A DNA stretch of 64,000 bases from Streptomyces sp. HPF1205 (GTDB taxonomy: Bacteria; Actinomycetota; Actinomycetes; Streptomycetales; Streptomycetaceae): contig NZ_JAINVH010000042.1 of assembly GCF_020400825.1 (NCBI RefSeq), positions 1-64,000 on the forward strand. Reading direction: 5' to 3'. Below are positions 48,720 to 60,211 of the stretch, one piece after another. The notes under the pieces were generated by a model, which made no database searches, was not told the origin of the DNA, and saw nothing but the letters and a program-made list of their open reading frames with translations. The first letter of the stretch is position 1, and each line of letters begins with the position of its first letter. Made by a program: the position numbers and the translations under genes.

Positions 48720-49346
48720 TCAGTTCGCGCCCTTGCCGCCGCCCGGCGTGTCCTCGTCCGCGAGGATCAGGTAGAGCTTCTTGCGGGCTTCGTTGACCAC
48801 CGCCAGCGCCTTGTCGCGCTGTTCGGGGGTGCCGGTCGCCCAGACCTGGCGGAACGCCTCGGCCAGACCGCCGCCCGCCTTCCTGATCTCGTTGAGGGCG
48901 TCCCAGTCGACGCCCCGGCCGGCGTCCTGCCAGGGGGCCTCGGGGCCCGCCTCGGCCTCGGCGCGTCCGGCCTCGGTGAGGGTGAAGAGCTTTTTGCCGC
49001 CCTCGCTGGCGCTGCTGATCAGCCCCTCGTCCTCCAGCAGCTGGAGCGTGGGGTAGACCGAGCCGGGGCTCGGGCGCCACGCGCCGCCGCTGCGGTCGGC
49101 GATTTCCTGGATCATCTCGTAACCGTGCATCGGGCGGTCCTTGAGCAGCGCCAGGATCGACGCGCGCACGTCGCCGCGCCGGGCCCGGCCGCCGGGTCCG
49201 CCCCGGCCGCGGCCGCCGGGCCCCCAGGGCCCGCCCGCCCACGGCGGTCCGAACGCCCCGAAGGCTGCTCGCAGCCGTTCGTAGTCGCCCCACCCGTGGT
49301 GGCCGGGGCCGCAGTGTCCCTGATGTCCGAAACCTGGGGAACGCAT
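48720..49346 (-). CDS. PadR-family transcriptional regulator
   Basis: The 208-residue protein has a His/Gly/Pro-rich N-terminus (HQGHCGPGHHGWGDYERL, PWGPGGRGRGGPGG) before the PadR winged helix (DVRASILALLKDRPMHGYEM, PSPGSVYPTLQLLEDEGLIS). A C-terminal helical dimerisation part follows (AFRQVWATGTPEQRDKALAV). AAGGAG lies 7 bp before the ATG. The His-rich N-terminus might bind metal; this is speculative. PadR regulators often control drug or phenolic-acid defence genes; no transporter is adjacent. Confidence 0.9.
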   Translation of the reverse strand: MRSPGFGHQGHCGPGHHGWGDYERLRAAFGAFGPPWAGGPWGPGGRGRGGPGGRARRGDVRASILALLKDRPMHGYEMIQEIADRSGGAWRPSPGSVYPTLQLLEDEGLISSASEGGKKLFTLTEAGRAEAEAGPEAPWQDAGRGVDWDALNEIRKAGGGLAEAFRQVWATGTPEQRDKALAVVNEARKKLYLILADEDTPGGGKGAN

Positions 49347-49387
49347 GATGTCGCTCCTTCCATCGTTGACCTTTCGCGACACTTCGA

Positions 49388-49397
49388 CGATATATCG
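49388..49397. promoter_or_regulatory. Candidate PadR operator
   Basis: CGATATATCG is a perfect palindrome in an AT-rich spot 42 bp upstream of the PadR start, flanked almost symmetrically by CGCGAC (49375-49380) and GTCGCG (49404-49409). PadR sites often have an ATAT-centred dyad. The rest of the 49347-49613 gap carries the LuxR promoter. Confidence 0.5.
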
Positions 49398-49613
49398 GAG
49401 GCAGTCGCGTGACAAGGGCGTACCGACACCGCCCGCGGTCGCACCCGCCGCTTCGCCGACCACCGGCGGCGGACGGCTCCGGCGGGGCCGGCGCGACCGC
49501 GGGCGGCGGGGCGTTCCGGCAGATGGCCGCATGTCGCGGCATGCAGTGGTATATGCCGTTCGGTGCCATTGGGTCCCTTGACCGCCCGCCGCGCGCCGGA
49601 CCACGCTGGAGGC

Positions 49614-50369
49614 ATGACCACGGCCGCGCAGGCGGCGCTGCGGCGAGTGCTCGCCGTCTTCGACCTGCTGATCGACGCCGTCGACGAGGACTCGCTCGTA
49701 CCGGCGCTGCTTCCGCTGCTGCTGCGGGCGCTGCCGGGCGACAGCATCGCGTGGACCGCCCGCCCGGGACCGGCCGGTCCCCTGACGCTGCCGGCCGGAC
49801 TCGTGGACCGCGACCGTCTCGCGGCCTTCGCGCGGGGCGCCGGGCAGGACCCGCTGGTCCGGCACACCAGCGCCGGGCCCGGCACCCCGGTCCGCCGCTC
49901 CGACCTGCAAAGCCGCCGCGAGTTCAAGGCGCTTGCCGTGTACGGGGAGGTGTACCGGCCGCTGGGCGCCGAGCACCAGTTGGCGATGTCCTTCCCCGCC
50001 GGCCGGCCGACGGGGAAGGACCGGCGGGTCTGCGTGTGCGTCAACCGCGCCTCGGGCGACTTCCCCGACGCCGACGTGGAGACCGCCGCGATGCTCCGGG
50101 GCCGGCTGGGCCACGCCCTGGGCCGGCTGGCCCGCCCGGCACGGGCCCTGCCCCCGTCCGCTCCGGCCGTCCTCGGAGCGCTCACCCGGCGCGAGGCCGC
50201 CGTCCTGGGCCTGCTCGCGGACGGCCTGTCCAACGACCAGATCGCCCACCGCCTGGCCATCAGCCCTCGTACGGTCGACAAGCATCTGGAGCACGCCTAC
50301 CCCAAGCTCCACGTCAAAGGCAGGGTGGAGGCGGCCAACGCCTGGCTGGCGGCCTCCGGCGCCGGGTGA
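49614..50369 (+). CDS. LuxR-type helix-turn-helix regulator
   Basis: The 251-residue protein has a C-terminal LuxR/NarL helix-turn-helix (LTRREAAVLGLLADGLSN, QIAHRLAISPRTVDKHLEHA, LHVKGRVEAANAW). Its N-terminal region of about 165 residues looks like a divergent GAF-type sensor (ALLPLLLRALPGDSIAWTAR, AVYGEVYRPLGAEHQLAMSF). There is no receiver or NACHT-like domain. TTGACC, an 18-bp spacer and CACGCT end 6 bp before the ATG, so the mRNA is probably leaderless. Target genes are unknown. Confidence 0.87.
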   Translation: MTTAAQAALRRVLAVFDLLIDAVDEDSLVPALLPLLLRALPGDSIAWTARPGPAGPLTLPAGLVDRDRLAAFARGAGQDPLVRHTSAGPGTPVRRSDLQSRREFKALAVYGEVYRPLGAEHQLAMSFPAGRPTGKDRRVCVCVNRASGDFPDADVETAAMLRGRLGHALGRLARPARALPPSAPAVLGALTRREAAVLGLLADGLSNDQIAHRLAISPRTVDKHLEHAYPKLHVKGRVEAANAWLAASGAG

Positions 50370-50529
50370 GCGGTCACCGCGGCCCCCGGACACTGTTCCC
50401 GCCGAGGGCCCTTCCCGCCGAGGGCCTTTTCCGCCGAGTGCCTTGTCCGCACCCTCCCGCCGCGCCGCCGCCCGCCGTACGAACCGCGCCGCCGCCCGCC
50501 CTACGCCGCCCGCCGTACGCAGAACCGTG

Positions 50530-50569
50530 CCGCCGCCCGGGCCGGGGGCCCTCCGGAGCCGGGCGGCGG
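50530..50569. terminator. Hairpin between LuxR and methyltransferase genes
   Basis: CCGCCGCCCGG and CCGGGCGGCGG form a perfect 11-bp stem with an 18-nt loop between two convergent genes. Upstream, 50392-50450 holds three imperfect CGCCGAGGGCC-type repeats. Confidence 0.65.
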
Positions 50570-50614
50570 TGACGGTCCCCCAGGGTCAGCCGAATCCTGC
50601 GCCCGCCGCCTCCG

Positions 50615-51682
50615 TCAGCGGGCGAGCGCGTACACCCGGTTGACGGGGCTCTCGGCGGCCAGCGTCCAGTGGTGGAAACCGGCGCGGTCGGCGATCTTCC
50701 GCATCGCGTCCTCGCCCGCGTGGTTGCCCAGCGCCTCGGGCCCCGGCTCGGCGAGGGCGGCGGGCAGGCAGACCGCGACGGACGCGGCGGTCAGGCCGCG
50801 GCCGACCGGGTTGGCGTTCGCCTCGACGTCCGCCGAGACGTTCGGCTCGACCAGCATGCAGGTGCCGCCCTCGGCCAGCGCGTGCTCGGTCCTGGCCAGC
50901 GCGCCGCCCGGATCGCTCATGTCGTGCAGGCAGTCGAAGAACGTGACGAGGTCGAAGCCCTCGCCGGGGAAGTCCTGAGCGGTCGCCACGTCGAACTCCA
51001 CCCGGTCGCTGACCCCTTGCTCCGCGGCGATGCCGCGGGCTGCCTCGATCGAGGGCCGGTGGAAGTCGAAGCCGTGGAACACCGACCGGGGGAAGGCCTC
51101 GGCCATCAGCAGCGTCGAGTAGCCGTAGCCGCAGCCGATGTCGGCCACCTTCGCGCCCCGCTCCAGCTTCTCGGTCATCCCCTCGATCGACGCCAGCCAT
51201 TCCGGGACGAGCGAGGCCGCGTAACCGGGGCGGAAGAACTTCGCGGTGCCCTCGAACAGCGCCGGGCCGTGCTCGCCCCAGCCGACCCCGGTGCCGGTGC
51301 GGAAGGCGTCCATCAGCGCGTTCTCGCTGCCGTACAGCGCCTGCAGCATGGTGAACATGCCCGCGGCGTACGTCGGCGCGTTCGGGTCGGACAGGACGGC
51401 GGCGTGCTCGTCGCCCAACTCGTAGCGGTCGCCGTCCGGATGGTGCGTGACGTACCCGTTCGCCACCTGGGCGGCCAGCCACTCGCGGACGTACCGCTCG
51501 TCCAGCCCGGTCCTGGCCGCCAGGTCCGCCGAGGACAGCGGTCCCGCGCCGGCCATCGCCGCGTAGATCCCGAGCCGGTCGCCGAGCGAGGTGCACAATC
51601 CGGCGATCGCGGCGGCCCCGTCGGTGATGACCTGCTCCAGGAACTGCATGACCTTGTCCTGGTCGACCTCGGCTGCGGTCAT
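50615..51682 (-). CDS. Class I SAM-dependent methyltransferase with N-terminal winged helix (Rv2258c-like)
   Basis: The 355-residue protein has an N-terminal winged-helix-like domain (LCTSLGDRLGIYAAMAGAGP, ADLAARTGLDERYVREWLAA) and a Rossmann methyltransferase domain with motif I VADIGCGYGYSTLLMA, VFHGFDFHRPSIEAARG and the post-I segment LVTFFDCLHDMSDP. This is the arrangement of mycobacterial Rv2258c-type enzymes. AGGAGG lies 8 bp before the ATG. The substrate is unknown. It is divergent from a phzF gene, with no sign of a larger biosynthetic cluster. Confidence 0.9.
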   Translation of the reverse strand: MTAAEVDQDKVMQFLEQVITDGAAAIAGLCTSLGDRLGIYAAMAGAGPLSSADLAARTGLDERYVREWLAAQVANGYVTHHPDGDRYELGDEHAAVLSDPNAPTYAAGMFTMLQALYGSENALMDAFRTGTGVGWGEHGPALFEGTAKFFRPGYAASLVPEWLASIEGMTEKLERGAKVADIGCGYGYSTLLMAEAFPRSVFHGFDFHRPSIEAARGIAAEQGVSDRVEFDVATAQDFPGEGFDLVTFFDCLHDMSDPGGALARTEHALAEGGTCMLVEPNVSADVEANANPVGRGLTAASVAVCLPAALAEPGPEALGNHAGEDAMRKIADRAGFHHWTLAAESPVNRVYALAR

Positions 51683-51952
51683 GGTGCTCGCCTCCTCGTC
51701 TCCACTCCCACGGGACCAAGCGGGGGGCCGAGCGGGCAATACGGTATTCCCCGTACGTCCGTCCGTGCCCGGCGGGCGGCACGCCCGACCGCGGAGCCGG
51801 CCGCGCACGCCCGGCCGCGGGACCGGCCGGAGCGGGCGCACGCGGACTCGCGGTGGGGAAACGTCCCCATCGCGCGGTCGCCACCCCGGCGCGGGCGGCG
51901 ACGGCCCGCCCGCGCCCTCCTCCAGGGCCCGGTCATCACCTACGCTCACCGC

Positions 51953-52774
51953 ATGCGGATCCGTATCGTCGACGCCTTCACCGACCGGCCCTTCGCGGGC
52001 AACCCCGCCGGTGTGCTTCTGCTCGATTCCGGCGCGTTCCCGGCCGACTCCTGGATGCAGCGGGTGGCCGCCGAGATGAACCTGTCCGAGACCGCGTTCG
52101 CCCACCGGCTCACCGGTGCCGAGGACGCCGACTGGGCGCTGCGCTGGTTCACCCCGGCCACCGAGGTGCGGCTGTGCGGGCACGCCACGCTGGCGACCGC
52201 GCACGTGCTGCGCACCACGGGGGCGGCGCGGGGCACGATCAGGTTCCGCACGAAGGAAGCCGGGGTGCTGTCGGCGACGGCGTCCGGCGACGGCACGATC
52301 ACCCTGGACTTCCCCCGCGCGCCGCTGAGCCCGGCGCCGGTGCCCGAGGGCCTGGCCGCCGCGCTCGGCGCCGAGCCGGTCACCGTCCTGGACACCGGGC
52401 CCGACCTCGGCGACCTGCTGGTGGAGGTCGCCGACGAAGGCACGGTACGCGGCCTCGCGCCGGACTTCGCCGCCCTGGCCCGGGTCTCGCACCGCGGGGT
52501 GATCGCCACCGCGGCGGCCGACCCCGGCGGAGCGTACGACTTCGTCTCGCGCGGCTTCTTCCCCGGCGTCGGCGTCGACGAGGACCCGGTGACCGGCAGC
52601 GCCCACACCGCGCTGGCGCCGTTCTGGTCGGACCGGCTGGGCCGCGAGGCACTCACCGGCCTGCAGGTCTCCGCCCGTACGGGGTCGGTCGCCACCCGGC
52701 TCAGCGGTGACCGGGTGCTGCTGACGGGGTCGGCGGTGACCGTCGTGGACGGCGAGCTGCACGCGGTTCCGTAA
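51953..52774 (+). CDS. PhzF-family isomerase/epimerase
   Basis: The 273-residue protein opens with the PhzF signature RIVDAFTDRPFAGNPAGVLLL, with MNLSETAFAHRL (catalytic Glu), RWFTPATEVRLCGHATLATA and the late GVGVDEDPVTGSAHTAL. PhzF-like proteins isomerise small carboxylates; most are not involved in phenazine synthesis. TACGCT ends 6 bp before the ATG and no Shine-Dalgarno exists, so the mRNA is likely leaderless. Confidence 0.93.
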   Translation: MRIRIVDAFTDRPFAGNPAGVLLLDSGAFPADSWMQRVAAEMNLSETAFAHRLTGAEDADWALRWFTPATEVRLCGHATLATAHVLRTTGAARGTIRFRTKEAGVLSATASGDGTITLDFPRAPLSPAPVPEGLAAALGAEPVTVLDTGPDLGDLLVEVADEGTVRGLAPDFAALARVSHRGVIATAAADPGGAYDFVSRGFFPGVGVDEDPVTGSAHTALAPFWSDRLGREALTGLQVSARTGSVATRLSGDRVLLTGSAVTVVDGELHAVP

Positions 52775-52823
52775 GGCACCGCGCGAGCCGGGTGCCATGG
52801 GGGCCGCGCGGCCGGGCCGGGGG

Positions 52824-53609
52824 TCAGCCCGTGGGCAGCCACCCGACCTTCCCGGCCAGCAGCGCGTATCCCACGAACGCCACCGTGTCGATGAGCGCGT
52901 GCGCGGCCACCATCGGGCCGACCCGCCCCCAGCGCCGGTAGAGCAGCACGAAGACCACCCCCATCGCCATGTTGCCGAAGAAGCCGCCGAGTCCCTGGTA
53001 GAGGTGGTACGAGCCGCGCACCACGGCGCTCGCGGCCAGGGCGGCGTTGGCCGACCAGCCGAGCTGGTCCAGCCGGCGCAGCAGGTAGCCGAGGACGATC
53101 ACCTCTTCCAGCACCGCGTTCTGCACGGCCGAGGCGATCAGTACCGGGATCTTCCACCACACGTCCGGCAGCGACTCGGGTACGACGGTGAGGTTGAAGC
53201 CCGCCGCCCGTACGCCGAGGTAGAAGGCGAGCCCCGTGCCGCCGATGACGGCCGCGACCGCCGCGCCCCGGGCCAGGTCGCGGCGGGGAGCGGTGAGGTC
53301 GAAGCCGAGGGCGCCCATCCCCACCCTCTCGCGCGCCAGCAGGTGCGCCACGAGCGCGACCGGCGCCAGCGCCGTGGCGATGTAGAAGAGCTGCCAGGCC
53401 AGGTCCAGCCAGGGCCGGTGGGGCGCGTAGGAGCCGACGAGCGTGGCCGCCTGGTTCTTCAGCGCGCCGGGCCGCGTCACCGAGCCGATGAAGCTGATGA
53501 CCGCCGAGACCCCGCTGGCACCCAGCGACAGCGCGAGGACGACGAGGGTCTCGCTGCGCAGGGTGCGCGTCTCCAGCGGCGCCTCCACCTCGTACGGCTC
53601 TGTCTGCAC
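52824..53609 (-). CDS. CPBP-family (CAAX-like) intramembrane metalloprotease
   Basis: The 261-residue protein has about seven membrane helices. The Abi/CPBP motifs are present: NAVLEEVIVLGYLLRRL (Glu-Glu plus Arg), VVRGSYHLYQGLGGF (His) and MVAAHALIDTVAF (His). Prokaryotic members are linked to bacteriocin self-immunity or unknown proteolysis. The GTG at 53609 is chosen because GGAGG lies 5 bp upstream. It follows the GCS2-family gene on the same strand by 131 bp. Confidence 0.9.
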   Translation of the reverse strand: MQTEPYEVEAPLETRTLRSETLVVLALSLGASGVSAVISFIGSVTRPGALKNQAATLVGSYAPHRPWLDLAWQLFYIATALAPVALVAHLLARERVGMGALGFDLTAPRRDLARGAAVAAVIGGTGLAFYLGVRAAGFNLTVVPESLPDVWWKIPVLIASAVQNAVLEEVIVLGYLLRRLDQLGWSANAALAASAVVRGSYHLYQGLGGFFGNMAMGVVFVLLYRRWGRVGPMVAAHALIDTVAFVGYALLAGKVGWLPTG

Positions 53610-53740
53610 GCGGTCCTCCGGTTGCGTCGTCCCGCGTCGGCGCCGGGCGCGCACGAGGGGTCCTCCGTAAAAGATACGAAGATCGTGCGCGGCGCCCCGG
53701 TGCCACCCCCGGGCGCGGCCGGGTCGGGCGACGCCGGGGG

Positions 53741-55231
53741 TCAGTTCAACGGCCAGGTGTGGACCGGGGCGCCGTCGCGCATGTGCTCGCGGTAACGCCG
53801 CGTCATGGCGGCCAGCGCGGACCTGCGGTCGCTGCCGCGCCCGAGGGTGTCGTGGAAGACGGCGGCCTGCCATTCCGCGCCGTTGCGCCGGCGGCGGCAG
53901 CGCTCCTCGACGATGCCCAGGTACAGGTCGCGGTCGGCCGGCTCGACGCCCCAGGCGTCCAGGCCCGCGGCCGCGAGCGGCAGCAGTTCCTCGCGCACCA
54001 GGTCGGCGGCCGGCACCTCCGCGAGGGCCGCGCCGCGGCCGCGCGGCCAGTGCAGCACGGCGTTGATGCCGTCCCGGCAGGCGGTGTCGAAGTTGGCGGC
54101 GGCCGCGCCGAAGGGGAGGCGGTGCCAGACCGGGCGGGGCGCCTGGGCGAGGGCGCGCACCAGCCCGTAGTAGAAGGCGGCATTGGCGAGGACGTCGGCG
54201 ACGGTGGGCCCGGCCGGCATCACCCGGTTCTCCACCCGCAGGTGCGGGACGCCGTCCACCACCTCGTACACCGGCCGGTTCCAGCGGTAGATCGTGCCGT
54301 TGTGCAGGGTCAGTTCGCGCAGCCGCGGTATCCCCCCGTCGTCCAGCACCTTCAGCGGGTCCTCGTCGTCGCAGATCGGCAGCAGCGAGGGGTAGTAGCG
54401 GACGTTCTCGGCGAACAGGTCGGCCGCGGAGTCGATCCAGCGCTCGCCGAACCAGGCCAGCGGCCGGACGCCCTGGGCCCGCAACTCCTGCGGGCGGGTG
54501 TCGGTGGCCTGCTGGAACAGCAGCGGGCGGGTCTCGCGCCACAATTCCCGGCCGAACAGGAACGGCGAATTGGCGCCGACGGCGATCTGCGGTCCGGCCA
54601 GCACCTGCGCGGCGTTCCACACGGCCGCGAAACGCCCGGGGGTGACCTGCAGGTGCATTTGCATCGAGGTGCAGGCCGCCTCGGGGGCGATGGACTGCGA
54701 GGTGTAGACGAGGTGCTCGACGCCCTCGATGTCCAGGGCGATGTCCTCGCCGCGCATGGCGAGGATCCGCTCGTTGAGCAGGGTGTACCGGTCGGCGCGC
54801 GAGAGGTTCGCCGACACCAGGTCCTGCGCCTCCAGGGTGGGCAGAATTCCGACCATGATGATGTGCGCGCCCACTTCGGCGGCCCTGCGGTCGGCATACC
54901 CCAGGCCGGTCCGCAGTTCCTCGGCGAGCCGGTCCAGTACGCGGCCGGACAGCCGGTGCGGGGCTATATTCACTTCAATGTTGAACTGAGCGAGCTCGGT
55001 CTGGAAATCACGGCTCGCGATGCGCTCCAGCACCTCTTCGTTCATCATCCGGGGCAGACCATTTGAATCCGCGAGATTCAGCTCGATCTCCAGACCCATG
55101 AGATTGCGCGGGCGGTCGAATCGCCGCTCGTCCAGCAGTCGCTCCAGCCCCAGCAGGCACTGCTGCAGCTTCTGCCGGTACATACGGCGGTCGGACGGGC
55201 CGAACCCGCTGGCGACGACCTTCTCCCCCAT
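53741..55231 (-). CDS. Glutamate-cysteine ligase family (GCS2-like) protein
   Basis: The 496-residue protein has the GCS2 core: NLMGLEIELNLADSNGLPRM, FNIEVNIAPHRLSG, MVGILPTLEAQDL, CTSMQMHLQVTPGRFAAVWN and ENRVMPAGPTVADVLANAAF. These contain the expected acidic metal ligands (GxEIE, FNIE) and the arginine of the ENR motif. Members form gamma-glutamyl or related amide bonds with ATP; this subgroup is not EgtA or classical GshA, so the product is unknown. AGGAGG lies upstream of the ATG at 55231; an in-frame upstream ATG would add 42 residues. Confidence 0.85.
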   Translation of the reverse strand: MGEKVVASGFGPSDRRMYRQKLQQCLLGLERLLDERRFDRPRNLMGLEIELNLADSNGLPRMMNEEVLERIASRDFQTELAQFNIEVNIAPHRLSGRVLDRLAEELRTGLGYADRRAAEVGAHIIMVGILPTLEAQDLVSANLSRADRYTLLNERILAMRGEDIALDIEGVEHLVYTSQSIAPEAACTSMQMHLQVTPGRFAAVWNAAQVLAGPQIAVGANSPFLFGRELWRETRPLLFQQATDTRPQELRAQGVRPLAWFGERWIDSAADLFAENVRYYPSLLPICDDEDPLKVLDDGGIPRLRELTLHNGTIYRWNRPVYEVVDGVPHLRVENRVMPAGPTVADVLANAAFYYGLVRALAQAPRPVWHRLPFGAAAANFDTACRDGINAVLHWPRGRGAALAEVPAADLVREELLPLAAAGLDAWGVEPADRDLYLGIVEERCRRRRNGAEWQAAVFHDTLGRGSDRRSALAAMTRRYREHMRDGAPVHTWPLN

Positions 55232-55327
55232 CCCATCCCTCCTCGCACACGTCCTCATCCAAGGATGCCCACCCGAAATGATCCATAACGCCGCGGCGGA
55301 CCGGGGCGGCACGCTAGGCTTGCAGTA

Positions 55328-55519
55328 GTGGCTGACACGTGCATGTTCCGGCGGCACATTCCCGTGGCGAGGCGGTCGCGTAAACGTCGCGTGAATAACA
55401 CCGATGGGTTCAAGCCGACCGTGGCGGGCAGTCTATTGCAGCACCCACCCGTTACCCTGCACGAATGCGGTGGACGCCCCGCGGAGAAGGGCGAATTCTC
55501 GCCTTGCGCGCAATACTGA
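55328..55519 (+). CDS. Possible 63-residue leaderless small protein
   Basis: TAGGCT (55315-55320) ends 7 bp before the GTG, the spacing of a leaderless transcript. The frame encodes a basic N-terminus (MADTCMFRRHIPVARRSRKR) and a Cys-containing C-terminus. Codon use is less GC-biased than in neighbours and no homologue is recognised. A second leaderless-type frame of 31 codons (55465-55560, behind TACCCT at 55453) overlaps it in another frame. The 55232-55694 gap is AT-richer than its surroundings; at most one of these frames is likely real. Confidence 0.25.
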   Translation: MADTCMFRRHIPVARRSRKRRVNNTDGFKPTVAGSLLQHPPVTLHECGGRPAEKGEFSPCAQY

Positions 55520-55694
55520 CGGCCCCTGGACGAAACACGGAACGAACACGCATCCTATAAACTCCGCGCACAAGGCAAAGGGTCCGCCCTCGCCGGACGT
55601 GCCCGAGCATGACTCCTCCCCCATGACGACGGCACTGTCCGCACCCTCCCGCATCACGTTCGTCCCGTTGTGTCTCCAAGTGAGAGGCGACATC

Positions 55695-56282
55695 ATGCCG
55701 CTGCTTGTCCCACCAGCACCCGCTCCAGCCCTGTTGAGCGTCCTGGCGGCGCTCAGTTCGCCCACCGCGGTCAGGGAGGCCAGGACGCCCGCTCTGCGCA
55801 GCGCGGACGGGCCGCTGGACGCCGAACAGCCGCTGCCTGTCCACGTGTTCGAGCCGGCGGCGGTTCCCGGCGGACTGCCCCAGGCGCGCCTGACCGGCTG
55901 GCGGTTCCATATCAGGGCGGGTGCCCGGGTGGCGGCGGCCGGTGAGACCGTGCTGACGCCGGACGGGTGGGTGTTCTCCCGCTTCTCCGAGGGGCCCTAC
56001 CTGGTCTCCACGGAGCGGGCGCTGCGGCAGGCGGAGGCGCTCCCGCAGGCGTACCAGCCGCACCTGCTGTCGGTGCCGGGCCTGTACATGCTGGCGCTGT
56101 GGCTGCACAGCCGGCCCAGGACCGACGCGGCGACCGCCCAGCCCGACCCGGCGGACCTGCTGGTGCCGCTGGCCCCGGCGCCTCCCGGCATCGCCGCGCA
56201 CCGGGTGCACCGGCTGGTGGAGCTGGCGCCGGTGCTGAGCGTACGGCTGGCGCCGCCGCCGCTGCTGGGTTCCCCGGCCTGA
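55695..56282 (+). CDS. Conserved hypothetical protein of Streptomyces type
   Basis: The 195-residue protein starts MPLLVPPAPAPALLSVLAAL and contains ALRSADGPLDAEQPLPVHVF, ARLTGWRFHIRAGARVAAAG and a region with WVFSRFSEGPYLVSTERALR. It is Ala/Pro-rich with no signal peptide or membrane helix. AGAGG lies 7 bp before the ATG. An in-frame ATG at 55624 with less support would add 24 residues. No function can be assigned. Confidence 0.7.
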   Translation: MPLLVPPAPAPALLSVLAALSSPTAVREARTPALRSADGPLDAEQPLPVHVFEPAAVPGGLPQARLTGWRFHIRAGARVAAAGETVLTPDGWVFSRFSEGPYLVSTERALRQAEALPQAYQPHLLSVPGLYMLALWLHSRPRTDAATAQPDPADLLVPLAPAPPGIAAHRVHRLVELAPVLSVRLAPPPLLGSPA

Positions 56283-56293
56283 ACGGCACACCC

Positions 56294-56329
56294 CGAACCC
56301 CCGCCGGCGGCGATCGGCGGGGGTTCGGC
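56294..56329 (+). terminator. Strong hairpin after the hypothetical gene
   Basis: CCGAACCCCCGCCG and its exact complement form a 14-bp stem with an 8-nt loop, 11 bp beyond the stop at 56282. Confidence 0.8.
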
Positions 56330-56566
56330 GCGTCGCGGTGGGTTTCGTGGTCCGCCGCGAGGCGGCGGCAACCGCCCGGGTCGGTGACACGTCTTCCAAC
56401 GGAGAGCACCACCGTGGACCGCCTGCGTGAAATGCCTGCGCGGTCGCAGCCGGGAGAGCAACACTGGGACCGGCCGCACCGGAGAACGGGGGGAAGCCAG
56501 ATGTACGACTCAGGACACGCGACCGACCGCACCACTCACGACCAGCAGCGAAAGACGCCTTCGACC

Positions 56567-56773
56567 ATGTGCACCCACCAGCCGACATGTCCCGCCGCAG
56601 ACTGCTCCGACCGGGAGGCCGCCCGCCCGGTGGCCCGCCACCCGGAACAGGGCTGGAGCCTGCTGTGCAACGGGGTGCTGCTCTTCGACGACACCGGGGA
56701 GCTCCTGCCGGACGGCCGGATCATCGCGCCGCACCGCCCGATGGGCACCGGGCAGGTCACCGCGGCCGCCTGA
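56567..56773 (+). CDS. DUF5999 family small protein
   Basis: The 68-residue protein MCTHQPTCPAADCSDREAAR, then ARHPEQGWSLLCNGVLLFDD and GELLPDGRIIAPHRP, is the highly conserved DUF5999 family of Streptomyces. It carries several cysteines near the start and has no known function. The ATG at 56567 marks the conserved N-terminus but has a weak ribosome-binding site. In-frame starts with better sites exist upstream (ATG 56501 after GGGGGAAG; GTG 56414 after GGAGAG) and would add 22 or 51 non-conserved residues. Confidence 0.85.
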   Translation: MCTHQPTCPAADCSDREAARPVARHPEQGWSLLCNGVLLFDDTGELLPDGRIIAPHRPMGTGQVTAAA

Positions 56774-56831
56774 CCCGCCGGCGCGCCGTGCCCCGCACGA
56801 AGCGCCGCGTCCCGACGACCGAGCCGTTTCG

Positions 56832-56865
56832 AGCCGGTTCCCCCGCGTCACCGAGGGAACCGGCT
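56832..56865. terminator. Bidirectional hairpin between DUF5999 and gcvP
   Basis: AGCCGGTTCCC and GGGAACCGGCT form a perfect 11-bp stem with a 12-nt loop between two convergent genes. Confidence 0.7.
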
Positions 56866-56924
56866 TCAGCGTGTCCGCCGGACCGGCCGGGACGGCGGTC
56901 CGCCCCGGCCGCGCGGCACCGGGC

Positions 56925-59840
<2,916 letters not shown>

Positions 59841-59902
59841 CTGCGGAGGCCTCCTGGTCTGCGACGACCTGCGGGGGTGCCGCGACGCGGGCACCCGGAC
59901 GG

Positions 59903-60121
59903 CCTCCCCCTCTGTCATCGGGACCTGAGAGCTTCGCCGCCCGGTCGGGTGGCTTGCACCGTCGGTGAGGACTCGTACGGGAGCGGCTGCGCTTCCGGGC
60001 GGGCCCTGCTTTCCAGAGTGACCTCGCCCGCGCGGTACGGATGCCTGAGAGATTCCGGGGAGGATTTGCTCCTTCGGCGTCTCCTCGGCGTCCCTTGCGG
60101 GGCACCGGGAGACTCTCCCGC
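59903..60121 (-). promoter_or_regulatory. Tandem glycine riboswitch controlling gcvP
   Basis: The minus-strand leader carries two aptamers. The first starts GCGGGAGAG (60121) and includes CGCCGAAGGAGCAA, GGAATCTCTCAGGCA and CACTCTGGAAAGC. The second includes CACCGACGGTGCAAGCC, GAAGCTCTCAGG and GATGACAGAGGGGGA, ending near 59903. These are the conserved glycine aptamer elements. A GGGTGCC/GGCACCC hairpin (59875-59896) lies between it and the gcvP ribosome-binding site and may be the expression platform. TACCCT at 60143-60148 is a plausible -10. Glycine binding should turn gcvP on. Confidence 0.93.
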
Positions 60122-60211
60122 ACGGGGTCTGCAGCCGCTGCCAGGGTACCAGCGCGCCGCGGGCCGGCACCGTCCCGCCCGTGCGGGGCGCCACCGCCCG
60201 TGATGTGCCTT

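Noticed and set aside
50615-52774. Methyltransferase plus phzF as part of a phenazine or other biosynthetic cluster
   Set aside because: No core biosynthetic gene is nearby, and most PhzF-family proteins have no role in phenazine synthesis.
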